A program made the translations under genes and the position numbers. 5,190 bases of DNA from Bacteroidota bacterium (GTDB lineage: Bacteria; Bacteroidota; Bacteroidia; Flavobacteriales; Weeksellaceae). Positions 1 through 5,190 of the stretch are shown piece by piece (positions within the stretch are counted from its first letter, which is position 1; every line of letters starts with the position of its first letter). The stretch spans positions 1 to 5,190 of the forward strand of contig JAEXJU010000069.1 in NCBI GenBank assembly GCA_023448955.1, written 5' to 3'. The notes below the pieces were generated by a model. That model was not told the origin of the DNA. It worked only from the letters and a program-made list of their open reading frames with translations, and did no database searches.

Positions 1-122
1 CTTATATATTCATCCGTAGATATCTTTTCCCATTTTCCATTTCTTTTGTCGCATACGAAATCATCTTTTTCGAAATGTCCTTTTGAATAATACGGAATAT
101 CGAAAATCCTTTTTACTTCCAT
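1..122 (-). CDS. Probable AMP-forming acyl-CoA synthetase, N-terminal 40 residues only (runs off left edge)
   Basis: Reading the minus strand from an ATG at 122-120 gives 40 codons with no stop up to the window edge. The peptide begins MEVKRIFDIPYY and ends WEKISTDEYI. It aligns without gaps to residues 1-40 of the complete fatty acid--CoA ligase just upstream (232-2001), with 19 of 40 identical by hand count. The shared blocks are VKRIFD at the start, NG-x-W near residues 28-31 and ST-x-E near 35-38. It is therefore best read as a second, tandem AMP-forming long-chain acyl-CoA synthetase. The start fits the neighbour's start exactly, and a TAnnTTTG promoter element lies about 36 bases upstream. 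No Shine-Dalgarno is visible. None of the catalytic motifs is in the window, so function rests on the N-terminal similarity alone. It could be a different member of the adenylate-forming family, or a truncated copy. Confidence 0.72.
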   Translation of the reverse strand, partial: MEVKRIFDIPYYSKGHFEKDDFVCDKRNGKWEKISTDEYI

Positions 123-157
123 TGAATGTTAAATTTTTTTTAAACTGTCGTTTAGCG

Positions 158-165
158 CAAATATA
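158..165 (-). promoter_or_regulatory. Candidate Bacteroidota -7 promoter element for the left-edge ligase gene
   Basis: On the minus strand this octamer reads TATATTTG, a full match to the Bacteroidota -7 consensus TAnnTTTG. It would give a 5' leader of roughly 30 bases before the ATG at 122. No TTTG or TTG is found at the expected 17-20 base distance upstream, so the -33 half is missing or weak. It lies downstream of the terminator of the preceding gene, which fits a separate promoter for the second ligase. The call is by motif only. Confidence 0.45.
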
Positions 166-201
166 AATAAATAAGAAGTTTCCTGCCGTTAATATTTACA
201 T

Positions 202-227
202 AAAAAAAGCTATCCTGTGGATAGCTT
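202..227 (-). terminator. Intrinsic terminator of the complete fatty acid--CoA ligase
   Basis: A perfect 9-bp stem (AAGCTATCC at 207-215 against GGATAGCTT at 219-227) closes a 3-base loop. On the minus strand the stem runs into a seven-base T tract (202-208, overlapping the stem base). It begins four bases after the TAA stop at 232-234. On the plus strand the T-rich stretch comes only several bases after the stem, so the main direction is minus. It should limit read-through into the second ligase. Confidence 0.85.
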
Positions 228-231
228 ATAA

Positions 232-2001
232 TTAATTTTTATACATTCTGTCGTACAGATCCTGGAATTCTGTCTTGATAGCTTTTCTTTTCAGTTTGAG
301 CGTGGGTGTTAGCAGTCCGTCATCTATGGTCCAGATTTTTGGTGTCAGTTCAATTTTTTTGATCTGTTCCCATTTGCCAAGATGTTCATTGATCTTTTCA
401 ATTTCTTTTTCAATTCTTGATTTGATGGCAGGATTAGCCGCGATCTCTTTATGGGAATCAATTACTTTTACATGATGCAGTTCTGCCCAGTTTTTGGCAA
501 AAGCAAAATCCGGCTGAACTAAAGCACAAGGCATTTTTTCGCCATCACCAACCACCATAATCTGTTCAATGAATTTGGAAGCTTTAGCCAGGTTTTCAAT
601 GACCTGGGGCGCAACAAATTTACCTCCGGAAGTTTTGAACATTTCTTTTTTTCTGTCTGTAATAAAAAGAAAATTATCCTCATCCAGATGACCAATGTCG
701 CCGGTTCTGAAATAGCCGTCATCCGTAAAGGCTTCCTTGGTTTTTTCCTCATCTTTGTAGTAACCTTCGAAAACGGAAGGTCCTTTTACCACAATTTCTC
801 CATCAGATTCTATTCTGACCTTTACATTTTCCAGAGGAATGCCAACTGAGCCAACTTTAACTTTTCCAAAGCTGTTCACAGAAATTACCGGAGACGTTTC
901 CGTCAGTCCGTAGCCTTCTAAAATCGGGATTCCTGCAGCATGGAACATTGTATTGAGCCTTCTGGATAAAGCTGCTGAACCGGAAACTAAAGTTATAAGA
1001 TTGCCACCAAGGCCTTCGCGCCATTTTTTAAACACAAGTTTGTCCGCAATGCTGTGCATAAAGGATTTAGGTTTTCCTAACTCGTATTTTTCGGCAATGC
1101 CTAATGACCAGAGAAATATTTTGGATTTTAATCCGCCTGCCGAAGTTCCTTTATTATAAATAGAGTCGTAAACTTTTTCTACAAGTCTGGGAACAACCGT
1201 CATATACTGAGGTTTCACTTCTTTCACATTTTCACCAATTTTTTCGATGCTTTCTGCAAAATATATAGATATTCCGTTGCTTACATACAGGTAAAAAATC
1301 ATCCGTTCGAAAACATGACAGATCGGTAGAAAGCTTAATGATTTTACTTCTTTATAATCAAGGCTTTTATCTTTAGGAATTCTTGGTGTGCTTGCCGTAA
1401 CATTGGAAACCAGGTTGTTATGCGTCAGCTGAACGCCTTTTGGCTTTCCAGTGGTTCCGGAAGTGTAAATAATGGTGGCAAGATCTTCAGAATTGATAGA
1501 ATTGGCCAGATCATCAACTTCAATCTGAGTTGCGTCATTTTCGCCAAGATCCAGAATTTCGTTCCAGTTTGGAGCTCCATCGATCTCATCAAAGGTGAAA
1601 ACTCCTACCAGTGATGGAATCTGAGGTTTGGCTTTAGTTATTTTTTTATATAACTCTGCGTCGGAAACAAAACAATATTTGATTTCGGAATTGTTGAAGA
1701 TATAAACATAATCTTCAGCAGAAATTGTTGGATAGACAGGAACTGTAACTACACCAATTTGCGAAATTCCCAGATCCATTACTGCCCATTCTGTTCTGTT
1801 ATTGGAAGTGATGAGTCCTATTTTATCGCCAGGTTTTATACCAAGCTTCAAAAGTCCTCTTGAGATCTTATTTCCCTGGTTGATGAATTCGAGCGTAGAA
1901 GTTTTTATCCAGTTTCCGTTTTTTTTGGTCACAAGACAGTCTTCTTTCGGAAATTTTTCCAGCGCAAGAGCAGCAAAGTCAAATATTCTTTTAACGTTCA
2001 T
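232..2001 (-). CDS. Long-chain-type fatty acid--CoA ligase (AMP-forming acyl-CoA synthetase)
   Basis: A complete 589-residue adenylate-forming enzyme that should activate a free fatty acid with ATP and CoA to acyl-CoA, AMP and pyrophosphate, probably in the cytosol or at the inner membrane face. The family motifs appear in order: phosphate loop YTSGTTGKPKG at residues 179-189; LPICHVFER at 225-233, a form typical of long-chain acyl-CoA synthetases; YGLTET at 364-369; YFRTGD at 430-435 with the ribose-binding Asp435; hinge region TDRKKEMFKTSGGK from 448; and C-terminal LTPTLKLKRK at 564-573, which carries the catalytic lysine region. Length and motif style match the LC-FACS group (FadD15-like) better than E. 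coli FadD. The ATG at 2001 is chosen because the tandem paralogue starts identically (M-x-VKRIFD). It is divergent from the acyl-CoA dehydrogenase at 2150, with its own terminator and candidate promoter. Chain-length preference cannot be read from the sequence. No damage or missing key residue is seen. Confidence 0.95.
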   Translation of the reverse strand: MNVKRIFDFAALALEKFPKEDCLVTKKNGNWIKTSTLEFINQGNKISRGLLKLGIKPGDKIGLITSNNRTEWAVMDLGISQIGVVTVPVYPTISAEDYVYIFNNSEIKYCFVSDAELYKKITKAKPQIPSLVGVFTFDEIDGAPNWNEILDLGENDATQIEVDDLANSINSEDLATIIYTSGTTGKPKGVQLTHNNLVSNVTASTPRIPKDKSLDYKEVKSLSFLPICHVFERMIFYLYVSNGISIYFAESIEKIGENVKEVKPQYMTVVPRLVEKVYDSIYNKGTSAGGLKSKIFLWSLGIAEKYELGKPKSFMHSIADKLVFKKWREGLGGNLITLVSGSAALSRRLNTMFHAAGIPILEGYGLTETSPVISVNSFGKVKVGSVGIPLENVKVRIESDGEIVVKGPSVFEGYYKDEEKTKEAFTDDGYFRTGDIGHLDEDNFLFITDRKKEMFKTSGGKFVAPQVIENLAKASKFIEQIMVVGDGEKMPCALVQPDFAFAKNWAELHHVKVIDSHKEIAANPAIKSRIEKEIEKINEHLGKWEQIKKIELTPKIWTIDDGLLTPTLKLKRKAIKTEFQDLYDRMYKN

Positions 2002-2047
2002 AAAATATTCTTATTAAAATATTATTAAAATTCGGTTTACATTATCG

Positions 2048-2078
2048 TAAATATAATTTTTTTTTCCAAGATTACAAA
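2048..2078 (-). promoter_or_regulatory. Candidate promoter of the fatty acid--CoA ligase
   Basis: On the minus strand, TTTG (2078-2075) is followed after 19 bases by TATATTTA (2055-2048). This fits the Bacteroidota arrangement TTTG-N19-TAnnTTTG with one mismatch, the last base. The spacer includes a run of nine A. Transcription would start near 2041, giving a leader of about 40 bases to the ATG at 2001. The region is very AT-rich, so chance matches are possible. Confidence 0.45.
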
Positions 2079-2092
2079 ATATTAAATTTTAC

Positions 2093-2122
2093 TTTGAAAT
2101 TTTCGCAAAAAGTTTAATTTTA
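2093..2122 (+). promoter_or_regulatory. Candidate promoter of the acyl-CoA dehydrogenase
   Basis: TTTG at 2093-2096 is followed after 18 bases by TAATTTTA at 2115-2122, one mismatch from TAnnTTTG at the final base. The predicted start near 2128 leaves a leader of roughly 20 bases before the ATG at 2150. Its -33 half lies only 14 bases from the -33 half of the opposing ligase promoter. No Shine-Dalgarno lies before the ATG, as usual in this phylum. The call is by motif only. Confidence 0.42.
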
Positions 2123-2149
2123 CGGACGAAAAATATAATAAAAATTTTT

Positions 2150-3292
2150 ATGGATTTCAATTTAACAGAAGAACAACTGATGATACAGCAGGCCGCAAGA
2201 GATTTTGCACAGGCAGAACTTTTGGAAGGTGTCATAGAACGAGACAATGAGCAAAAATTTCCTTACGAGGCTGTCAAAAAGATGGGCGAAATGGGATTTT
2301 TAGGAATGATGGTGGACCCAAAATACGGTGGTGCAGGATTAGATAGTATTTCTTATGTGTTGGCGATGGAAGAGATTGCCAAAGTTGATGCTTCTGCTGC
2401 GGTTGTAATGTCAGTAAATAACTCTTTGGTATGCGCAGGTTTGGAAAAATTCTGTAATGAAGAGCAAAAAATGAAATATCTGAAACCTCTGGCTAGTGGC
2501 GAGGTAATCGGTGCATTTGCATTGTCTGAGCCAGAAGCCGGATCTGATGCTACTTCCCAATCTACAACAGCCGAAGATAAAGGTGATTATTACCTTCTTA
2601 ACGGAACTAAAAACTGGATTACTAATGGTGGAAATGCTACATATTATATAGTTATTGCACAAACTAATCCGGAGAAAAAGCACAAAGTAATTAATGCTTT
2701 TATTGTGGAGAAAGGTTGGGACGGTTTCGTAGTTGGTAAGAAAGAAGATAAATTGGGAATCCGTGGAAGTGATACACATTCATTGATGTTTACAGATGTT
2801 AAAGTGCCGAAGGAAAACAGAATTGGAGAAGACGGATTTGGATTTAATTTTGCAATGGCTGTACTCAATGGCGGTAGAATCGGGATCGCTTCCCAAGCAT
2901 TAGGAATTGCTTCCGGTGCTTATGAACTGTCTTTGAAATATGCTAAAGAAAGAAAGTCTTTTAAAACAGAGATTATTAACCACCAGGCTATCGCTTTCAA
3001 ACTGGCAGATATGCACACCAGTATTATGGCAGCAAGAATGCTGATTTACAAAGCGGCTGCTGAAAAAGACGAAGGAAAAGATATCTCAGAAAGTGGTGCA
3101 ATGGCAAAATTGTATGCTTCCCAGGTCGCAATGGACACTACTATTGAAGCGGTTCAGATCCACGGAGGATATGGCTATGTGAAAGAGTATCACGTCGAAA
3201 GAATGATGCGTGACGCTAAAATCACACAGATTTACGAAGGGACTTCAGAAATCCAGAAAATTGTAATTTCAAGATCAATTGCGAAGAAATAA
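2150..3292 (+). CDS. Acyl-CoA dehydrogenase (short-chain / butyryl-CoA dehydrogenase-like)
   Basis: A complete 380-residue FAD-dependent acyl-CoA dehydrogenase, the usual length for the soluble tetrameric family. It should oxidise acyl-CoA to trans-2-enoyl-CoA, the first oxidative step of beta-oxidation, passing electrons to an electron-transfer flavoprotein. Residues 1-115 form the N-terminal helical domain. Family signature 1 is at 124-136 (A-L-S-E-P-E-A-G-S-D), and the flavin-contacting WITN is at 156-159. The C-terminal helical domain carries signature 2, Q-I-H-G-G-Y-G-Y at 336-343 through E350. Glu363 in IYEGTSEIQ is at the position of the catalytic base in short- and medium-chain enzymes. 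One small oddity is that the usual Gly in the ERxxFG segment is Lys272 (ERKSFKTEI). The ATG at 2150 gives the standard family N-terminus (MDFNLTEEQ). It is divergent from the fatty acid--CoA ligase, which supports a fatty-acid role. A branched-chain acyl-CoA substrate is an alternative. Confidence 0.95.
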   Translation: MDFNLTEEQLMIQQAARDFAQAELLEGVIERDNEQKFPYEAVKKMGEMGFLGMMVDPKYGGAGLDSISYVLAMEEIAKVDASAAVVMSVNNSLVCAGLEKFCNEEQKMKYLKPLASGEVIGAFALSEPEAGSDATSQSTTAEDKGDYYLLNGTKNWITNGGNATYYIVIAQTNPEKKHKVINAFIVEKGWDGFVVGKKEDKLGIRGSDTHSLMFTDVKVPKENRIGEDGFGFNFAMAVLNGGRIGIASQALGIASGAYELSLKYAKERKSFKTEIINHQAIAFKLADMHTSIMAARMLIYKAAAEKDEGKDISESGAMAKLYASQVAMDTTIEAVQIHGGYGYVKEYHVERMMRDAKITQIYEGTSEIQKIVISRSIAKK

Positions 3293-3313
3293 TACAACAC
3301 GATTTTAAAATAT

Positions 3314-3342
3314 GGTAAGCTCCGAAAGGAGCTTATCTTTTT
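3314..3342 (+). terminator. Intrinsic terminator of the acyl-CoA dehydrogenase, between convergent genes
   Basis: GGTAAGCTCC (3314-3323) pairs with GGAGCTTATC (3328-3337), giving a 10-bp stem with one G-U pair and a GAAA tetraloop closed by C-G. Five T follow at 3338-3342. It begins about 20 bases after the TAA of the dehydrogenase. The T tract overlaps the stop codon (3341-3343) of the opposing serine hydrolase gene. On the minus strand the stem is followed by ATATTTTAAAA, a weaker tract, so it may also serve that gene. Confidence 0.88.
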
Positions 3343-4561
3343 ATTTAATGTGCTGATGTTTTTCCAGAGAATTCCAAATTCCAAAAAAAGCTTTGTTTCC
3401 TTCCTTGTCAGAAAAATTGGTGTTGAAGATCATAATTCTGCCCAAACTGGTTTTAGGGTCAAAGAACATTATCGACATTATTCCCGGGTCGCCGCCGGTA
3501 TGTCCGATGTAACCTGTATAACCAAATCCCATAAAAATCCCTACGTTGTAAGATTCGTTGTAAGGATTTTTGGTATTTCTCTCCGTGAAATTGGATTCGG
3601 TAAGCTGCGGTTTGAAATATTCCTTATAGCTTTCTTTTGAAAGAATCGTCCCTTTGCCATTATAACCTTTGATAAGTTCTGAAAGATATTTGCTGAGATC
3701 TGTAACGTTAGTTATGAAACCACCGTCCGGATATGTAATCAGTTCGTAATAAGGAAGTGGCGTTGTTGGATTTTCGTAAAGCCTGGAATATTTCTTTACA
3801 TCAACATCCTTTGTTTTCCAGCCTGAATCTTTCATTTTTAATGGTTCCAGAATGTATTTTCCTGTGAATTGACTGAAGGATTCTCCTGTCGCCTGTTCCA
3901 CGATAAAAGCTGCAAGCGCAGTTCCTACATTGGAATATTCATAAATGGTTCCGGGCTTGTGAGATGTAAAACTGTCTTTATTCCATTTTCCTTTTGCGCT
4001 AAGAACATTTTCCAGATAAGATTGCAGAGAAATTATGGAATCAGCAGGATTAAAAGATTGCTCATCTTCAAAGGTCAGTTTAAGACCATTAAGGTTCTGA
4101 TTCGGTTTTAAATAGTAGTTTTTTGAGGAATAATATTCATTGTCAGTAATCGATGAAGTATGGGTCGCCAAATGTCGAATCGTGATTTTATCTTTTGGAA
4201 AATTAGGGTTACAGACTTTGAATGGCAAATATTTATCAATAGAATCATCAAGATTTAGTTTTCCTAATTCCTGAGCTTTCAGCAATGCGATACCAACAAA
4301 TGTCTTGGAAACTGAACCGATATTCTGAATGGTTTCCGTGGTGTATTTTTTATTGTTTTCGACATCGGAAAATCCAAATCCGTGTTTGTATAAAGTTCCA
4401 TTCTCATCAACAATTGAAACCGCAAATCCATTGAATTTTTTCTGCTGATAAATAGTATTGATTTCATTGGTCAATGCCAATTGGTTATTCTTAGTTTCTG
4501 TGGAAACAGAACAAGACATCAGAGCAAGAGATAGTACAAGGAAAGAATATATTTTTTTCAT
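3341..4561 (-). CDS. Serine hydrolase lipoprotein, class C beta-lactamase / penicillin-binding-protein-like family
   Basis: A complete 406-residue protein. A short basic N-terminus (MKK) and hydrophobic stretch end in a lipobox, L-M-S-C with Cys17, so it is predicted to be exported, lipidated by Lgt and cut by signal peptidase II. The rest is a beta-lactamase-fold (PF00144-type) serine hydrolase. The nucleophile motif S-V-S-K is at residues 83-86, Tyr-Ser-Asn at 209-211 supplies the YxN motif, and HTGG at 354-357 takes the place of the KTG box. HLATHTSS at 130-137 is another family hallmark. Family members include D,D-peptidases, esterases, D-aminopeptidases and class C beta-lactamases. The HTG form and the divergent sequence fit the broad esterase/peptidase-like group better than a resistance enzyme, but the substrate cannot be told. 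The ATG at 4561 is supported by the signal peptide. No Shine-Dalgarno and no convincing promoter is seen in the short gap upstream. It converges on the acyl-CoA dehydrogenase and lies downstream of lgt. Confidence 0.92.
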   Translation of the reverse strand: MKKIYSFLVLSLALMSCSVSTETKNNQLALTNEINTIYQQKKFNGFAVSIVDENGTLYKHGFGFSDVENNKKYTTETIQNIGSVSKTFVGIALLKAQELGKLNLDDSIDKYLPFKVCNPNFPKDKITIRHLATHTSSITDNEYYSSKNYYLKPNQNLNGLKLTFEDEQSFNPADSIISLQSYLENVLSAKGKWNKDSFTSHKPGTIYEYSNVGTALAAFIVEQATGESFSQFTGKYILEPLKMKDSGWKTKDVDVKKYSRLYENPTTPLPYYELITYPDGGFITNVTDLSKYLSELIKGYNGKGTILSKESYKEYFKPQLTESNFTERNTKNPYNESYNVGIFMGFGYTGYIGHTGGDPGIMSIMFFDPKTSLGRIMIFNTNFSDKEGNKAFFGIWNSLEKHQHIK

Positions 4562-4610
4562 AAGCTTTTTAATTAAAACAATCGGATGAGTAAATTCATT
4601 ACATTTTGCT

Positions 4611-4642
4611 AAAATAAAAAAACTCCCAAATTCTGGGAGTTT
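4611..4642 (-). terminator. Intrinsic terminator of lgt
   Basis: A perfect 9-bp inverted repeat, AAACTCCCA (4620-4628) with TGGGAGTTT (4634-4642), closes a 5-base loop. On the minus strand it is followed by TTTTATTTT (4611-4619). It begins four bases after the lgt TAA (4647-4649). It separates lgt from the serine hydrolase gene, although read-through is possible. Confidence 0.86.
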
Positions 4643-4646
4643 AATT

Positions 4647-5190
4647 TTAAGCAGTTGTTTCCTCTTTCGGAAGTTTAAATTTCTTAGAATAAATCATAAT
4701 GAGGAAACCTGAGATCATAAACGGAATGCTGAGAACCTGACCCGTATTAAGCCCTGCAAATTGGATGAATTCATCGCCTTGTGGCTCTTTCAGGAATTCT
4801 ACAAAGAATCTTACCGCCCATAGAATGATAAAGAACAATCCGAATAACCAGCCCTGCTGATATTTTTTGTCAGTTTTTCTGTAAAGAAACCATAAAAGGA
4901 CGAACAAGAAGAAGTAACCAACCGCCTCGAATAGCTGGCTAGGGTAACGCGGAATGGTAACACCATACTCCGAACTCTGTTGTGGGAAAAGAATCGCAAA
5001 TGGTGAACTTGGGTCTACTGGTTTTCCGATGATTTCCGAATTGAAAAAATTACCCATTCTCACAAATGCACCGCCCAAAGCCACTACAATCCCGATTCTG
5101 TCATAAACCCAAAACGGATTTTTCTTGATGATTTTAAAACTGTAATATAGTGTTGTAAAAATCAAGGCAATTGTAGCACCGTGACTGGCC
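4647..5190 (-). CDS. lgt: Prolipoprotein diacylglyceryl transferase, C-terminal part (N-terminus beyond right edge)
   Basis: Lgt is an inner-membrane enzyme that moves diacylglycerol from phosphatidylglycerol to the lipobox cysteine of prolipoproteins, the first step of lipoprotein maturation. The frame stays open to the right edge: 180 codons are visible, beginning A-S-H-G-A-T-I-A-L. A TTG at 5165-5163 can look like a start but is an internal leucine, because the upstream residues include the conserved S-H-G (His at 5183-5181, matching E. coli His103). Further hallmarks are VRMGNFFNSEIIGKP near 5063-5019, with the Arg, Asn and Glu of the Lgt signature; YPSQLFEA near 4955; VRFFVEF near 4814-4794, with the R-x3-E pair; and TGQVLSIP near 4745. 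At least three hydrophobic membrane segments follow the signature. Roughly the first third of the protein is outside the window. The next gene leftward encodes a predicted lipoprotein, a likely substrate. Confidence 0.95.
   Translation of the reverse strand, partial: ASHGATIALIFTTLYYSFKIIKKNPFWVYDRIGIVVALGGAFVRMGNFFNSEIIGKPVDPSSPFAILFPQQSSEYGVTIPRYPSQLFEAVGYFFLFVLLWFLYRKTDKKYQQGWLFGLFFIILWAVRFFVEFLKEPQGDEFIQFAGLNTGQVLSIPFMISGFLIMIYSKKFKLPKEETTA

Noticed and set aside
519..752. 77-codon minus-strand open frame overlapping the fatty acid--CoA ligase
   Set aside because: It is a same-strand shifted frame over the ligase hinge and C-terminal region. The ligase frame is continuous and carries all motifs, so this is not a frameshifted fragment.
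2411..2779. 122-codon open frame on the minus strand inside the acyl-CoA dehydrogenase
   Set aside because: It is fully antisense to a gene with clear family motifs. The peptide has no recognisable motif, is rich in Phe, Ile, Ser and Cys as expected of a shadow frame, and has no promoter or spacing that would support it.
3350..3640. 96-codon plus-strand open frame antisense to the serine hydrolase
   Set aside because: It lies inside the hydrolase gene, whose HTGG motif and C-terminus are intact here. The peptide shows no family features.
3341..4561. The beta-lactamase-like gene as an antibiotic-resistance determinant
   Set aside because: The SxxK, YxN and HTG motifs define the broad serine hydrolase family, most of whose lipoprotein members are not resistance enzymes. 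Nothing mobile is next to it.
4562..4646. A promoter for the serine hydrolase in the 85-base gap after lgt
   Set aside because: No TAnnTTTG match with a TTTG at suitable spacing was found on the minus strand. The best candidates have two or more mismatches, so transcription may come from read-through or an atypical promoter.
1..5190. Mobile elements, CRISPR arrays, tRNA/rRNA genes, riboswitches or a new defence-type system
   Set aside because: I saw no transposase or integrase, no long direct or terminal repeats, no regularly spaced repeats and no cloverleaf-like sequence. All coding space is taken by intact, recognisable housekeeping-type genes, and no intergenic gap exceeds about 150 bases.

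Overview
This 5.2 kb AT-rich window looks like ordinary chromosome from a Bacteroidota bacterium, most likely the Flavobacteriales (Chryseobacterium / Weeksellaceae-like). Three things point there: promoter-like motifs of the Bacteroidota type (TTTG ... TAnnTTTG), translation starts without a Shine-Dalgarno sequence, and the general character of the proteins. The genus is inferred by eye from the protein sequences and has not been tested.

Layout, left to right. (1) The first 122 bases are the start of a minus-strand gene that leaves the window on the left. Its 40 visible residues align without gaps to the N-terminus of the next gene, so it is probably a second AMP-forming acyl-CoA synthetase. 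(2) 123-231 holds that gene's candidate promoter and the intrinsic terminator of the next gene. (3) 232-2001 (minus) is a complete long-chain-type fatty acid--CoA ligase. (4) 2002-2149 is a divergent intergenic region with back-to-back candidate promoters. (5) 2150-3292 (plus) is a complete acyl-CoA dehydrogenase, ended by a strong hairpin terminator. (6) 3341-4561 (minus) is a predicted lipoprotein of the class C beta-lactamase-like serine hydrolase family. (7) 4562-4646 holds the terminator of the gene to its right. (8) 4647-5190 (minus) is the C-terminal part of lgt, prolipoprotein diacylglyceryl transferase, cut by the right edge.

How the genes work together. The two ligases and the dehydrogenase make a small fatty-acid activation and beta-oxidation cluster. 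The ligase converts a free fatty acid to acyl-CoA, and the dehydrogenase makes the first alpha,beta-double bond. The ligase and dehydrogenase are divergent, so one regulator could control both. On the right, lgt attaches diacylglycerol to prolipoproteins, and the gene beside it encodes a predicted lipoprotein that would be an Lgt substrate. A terminator separates the two, so they need not be one operon.

I found no mobile element, CRISPR array, RNA gene, broken gene or clear novel system. The points most worth a second look are the tandem ligase paralogue at the left edge, the promoter architecture of the divergent region, and the true extent of lgt beyond an apparent internal start.
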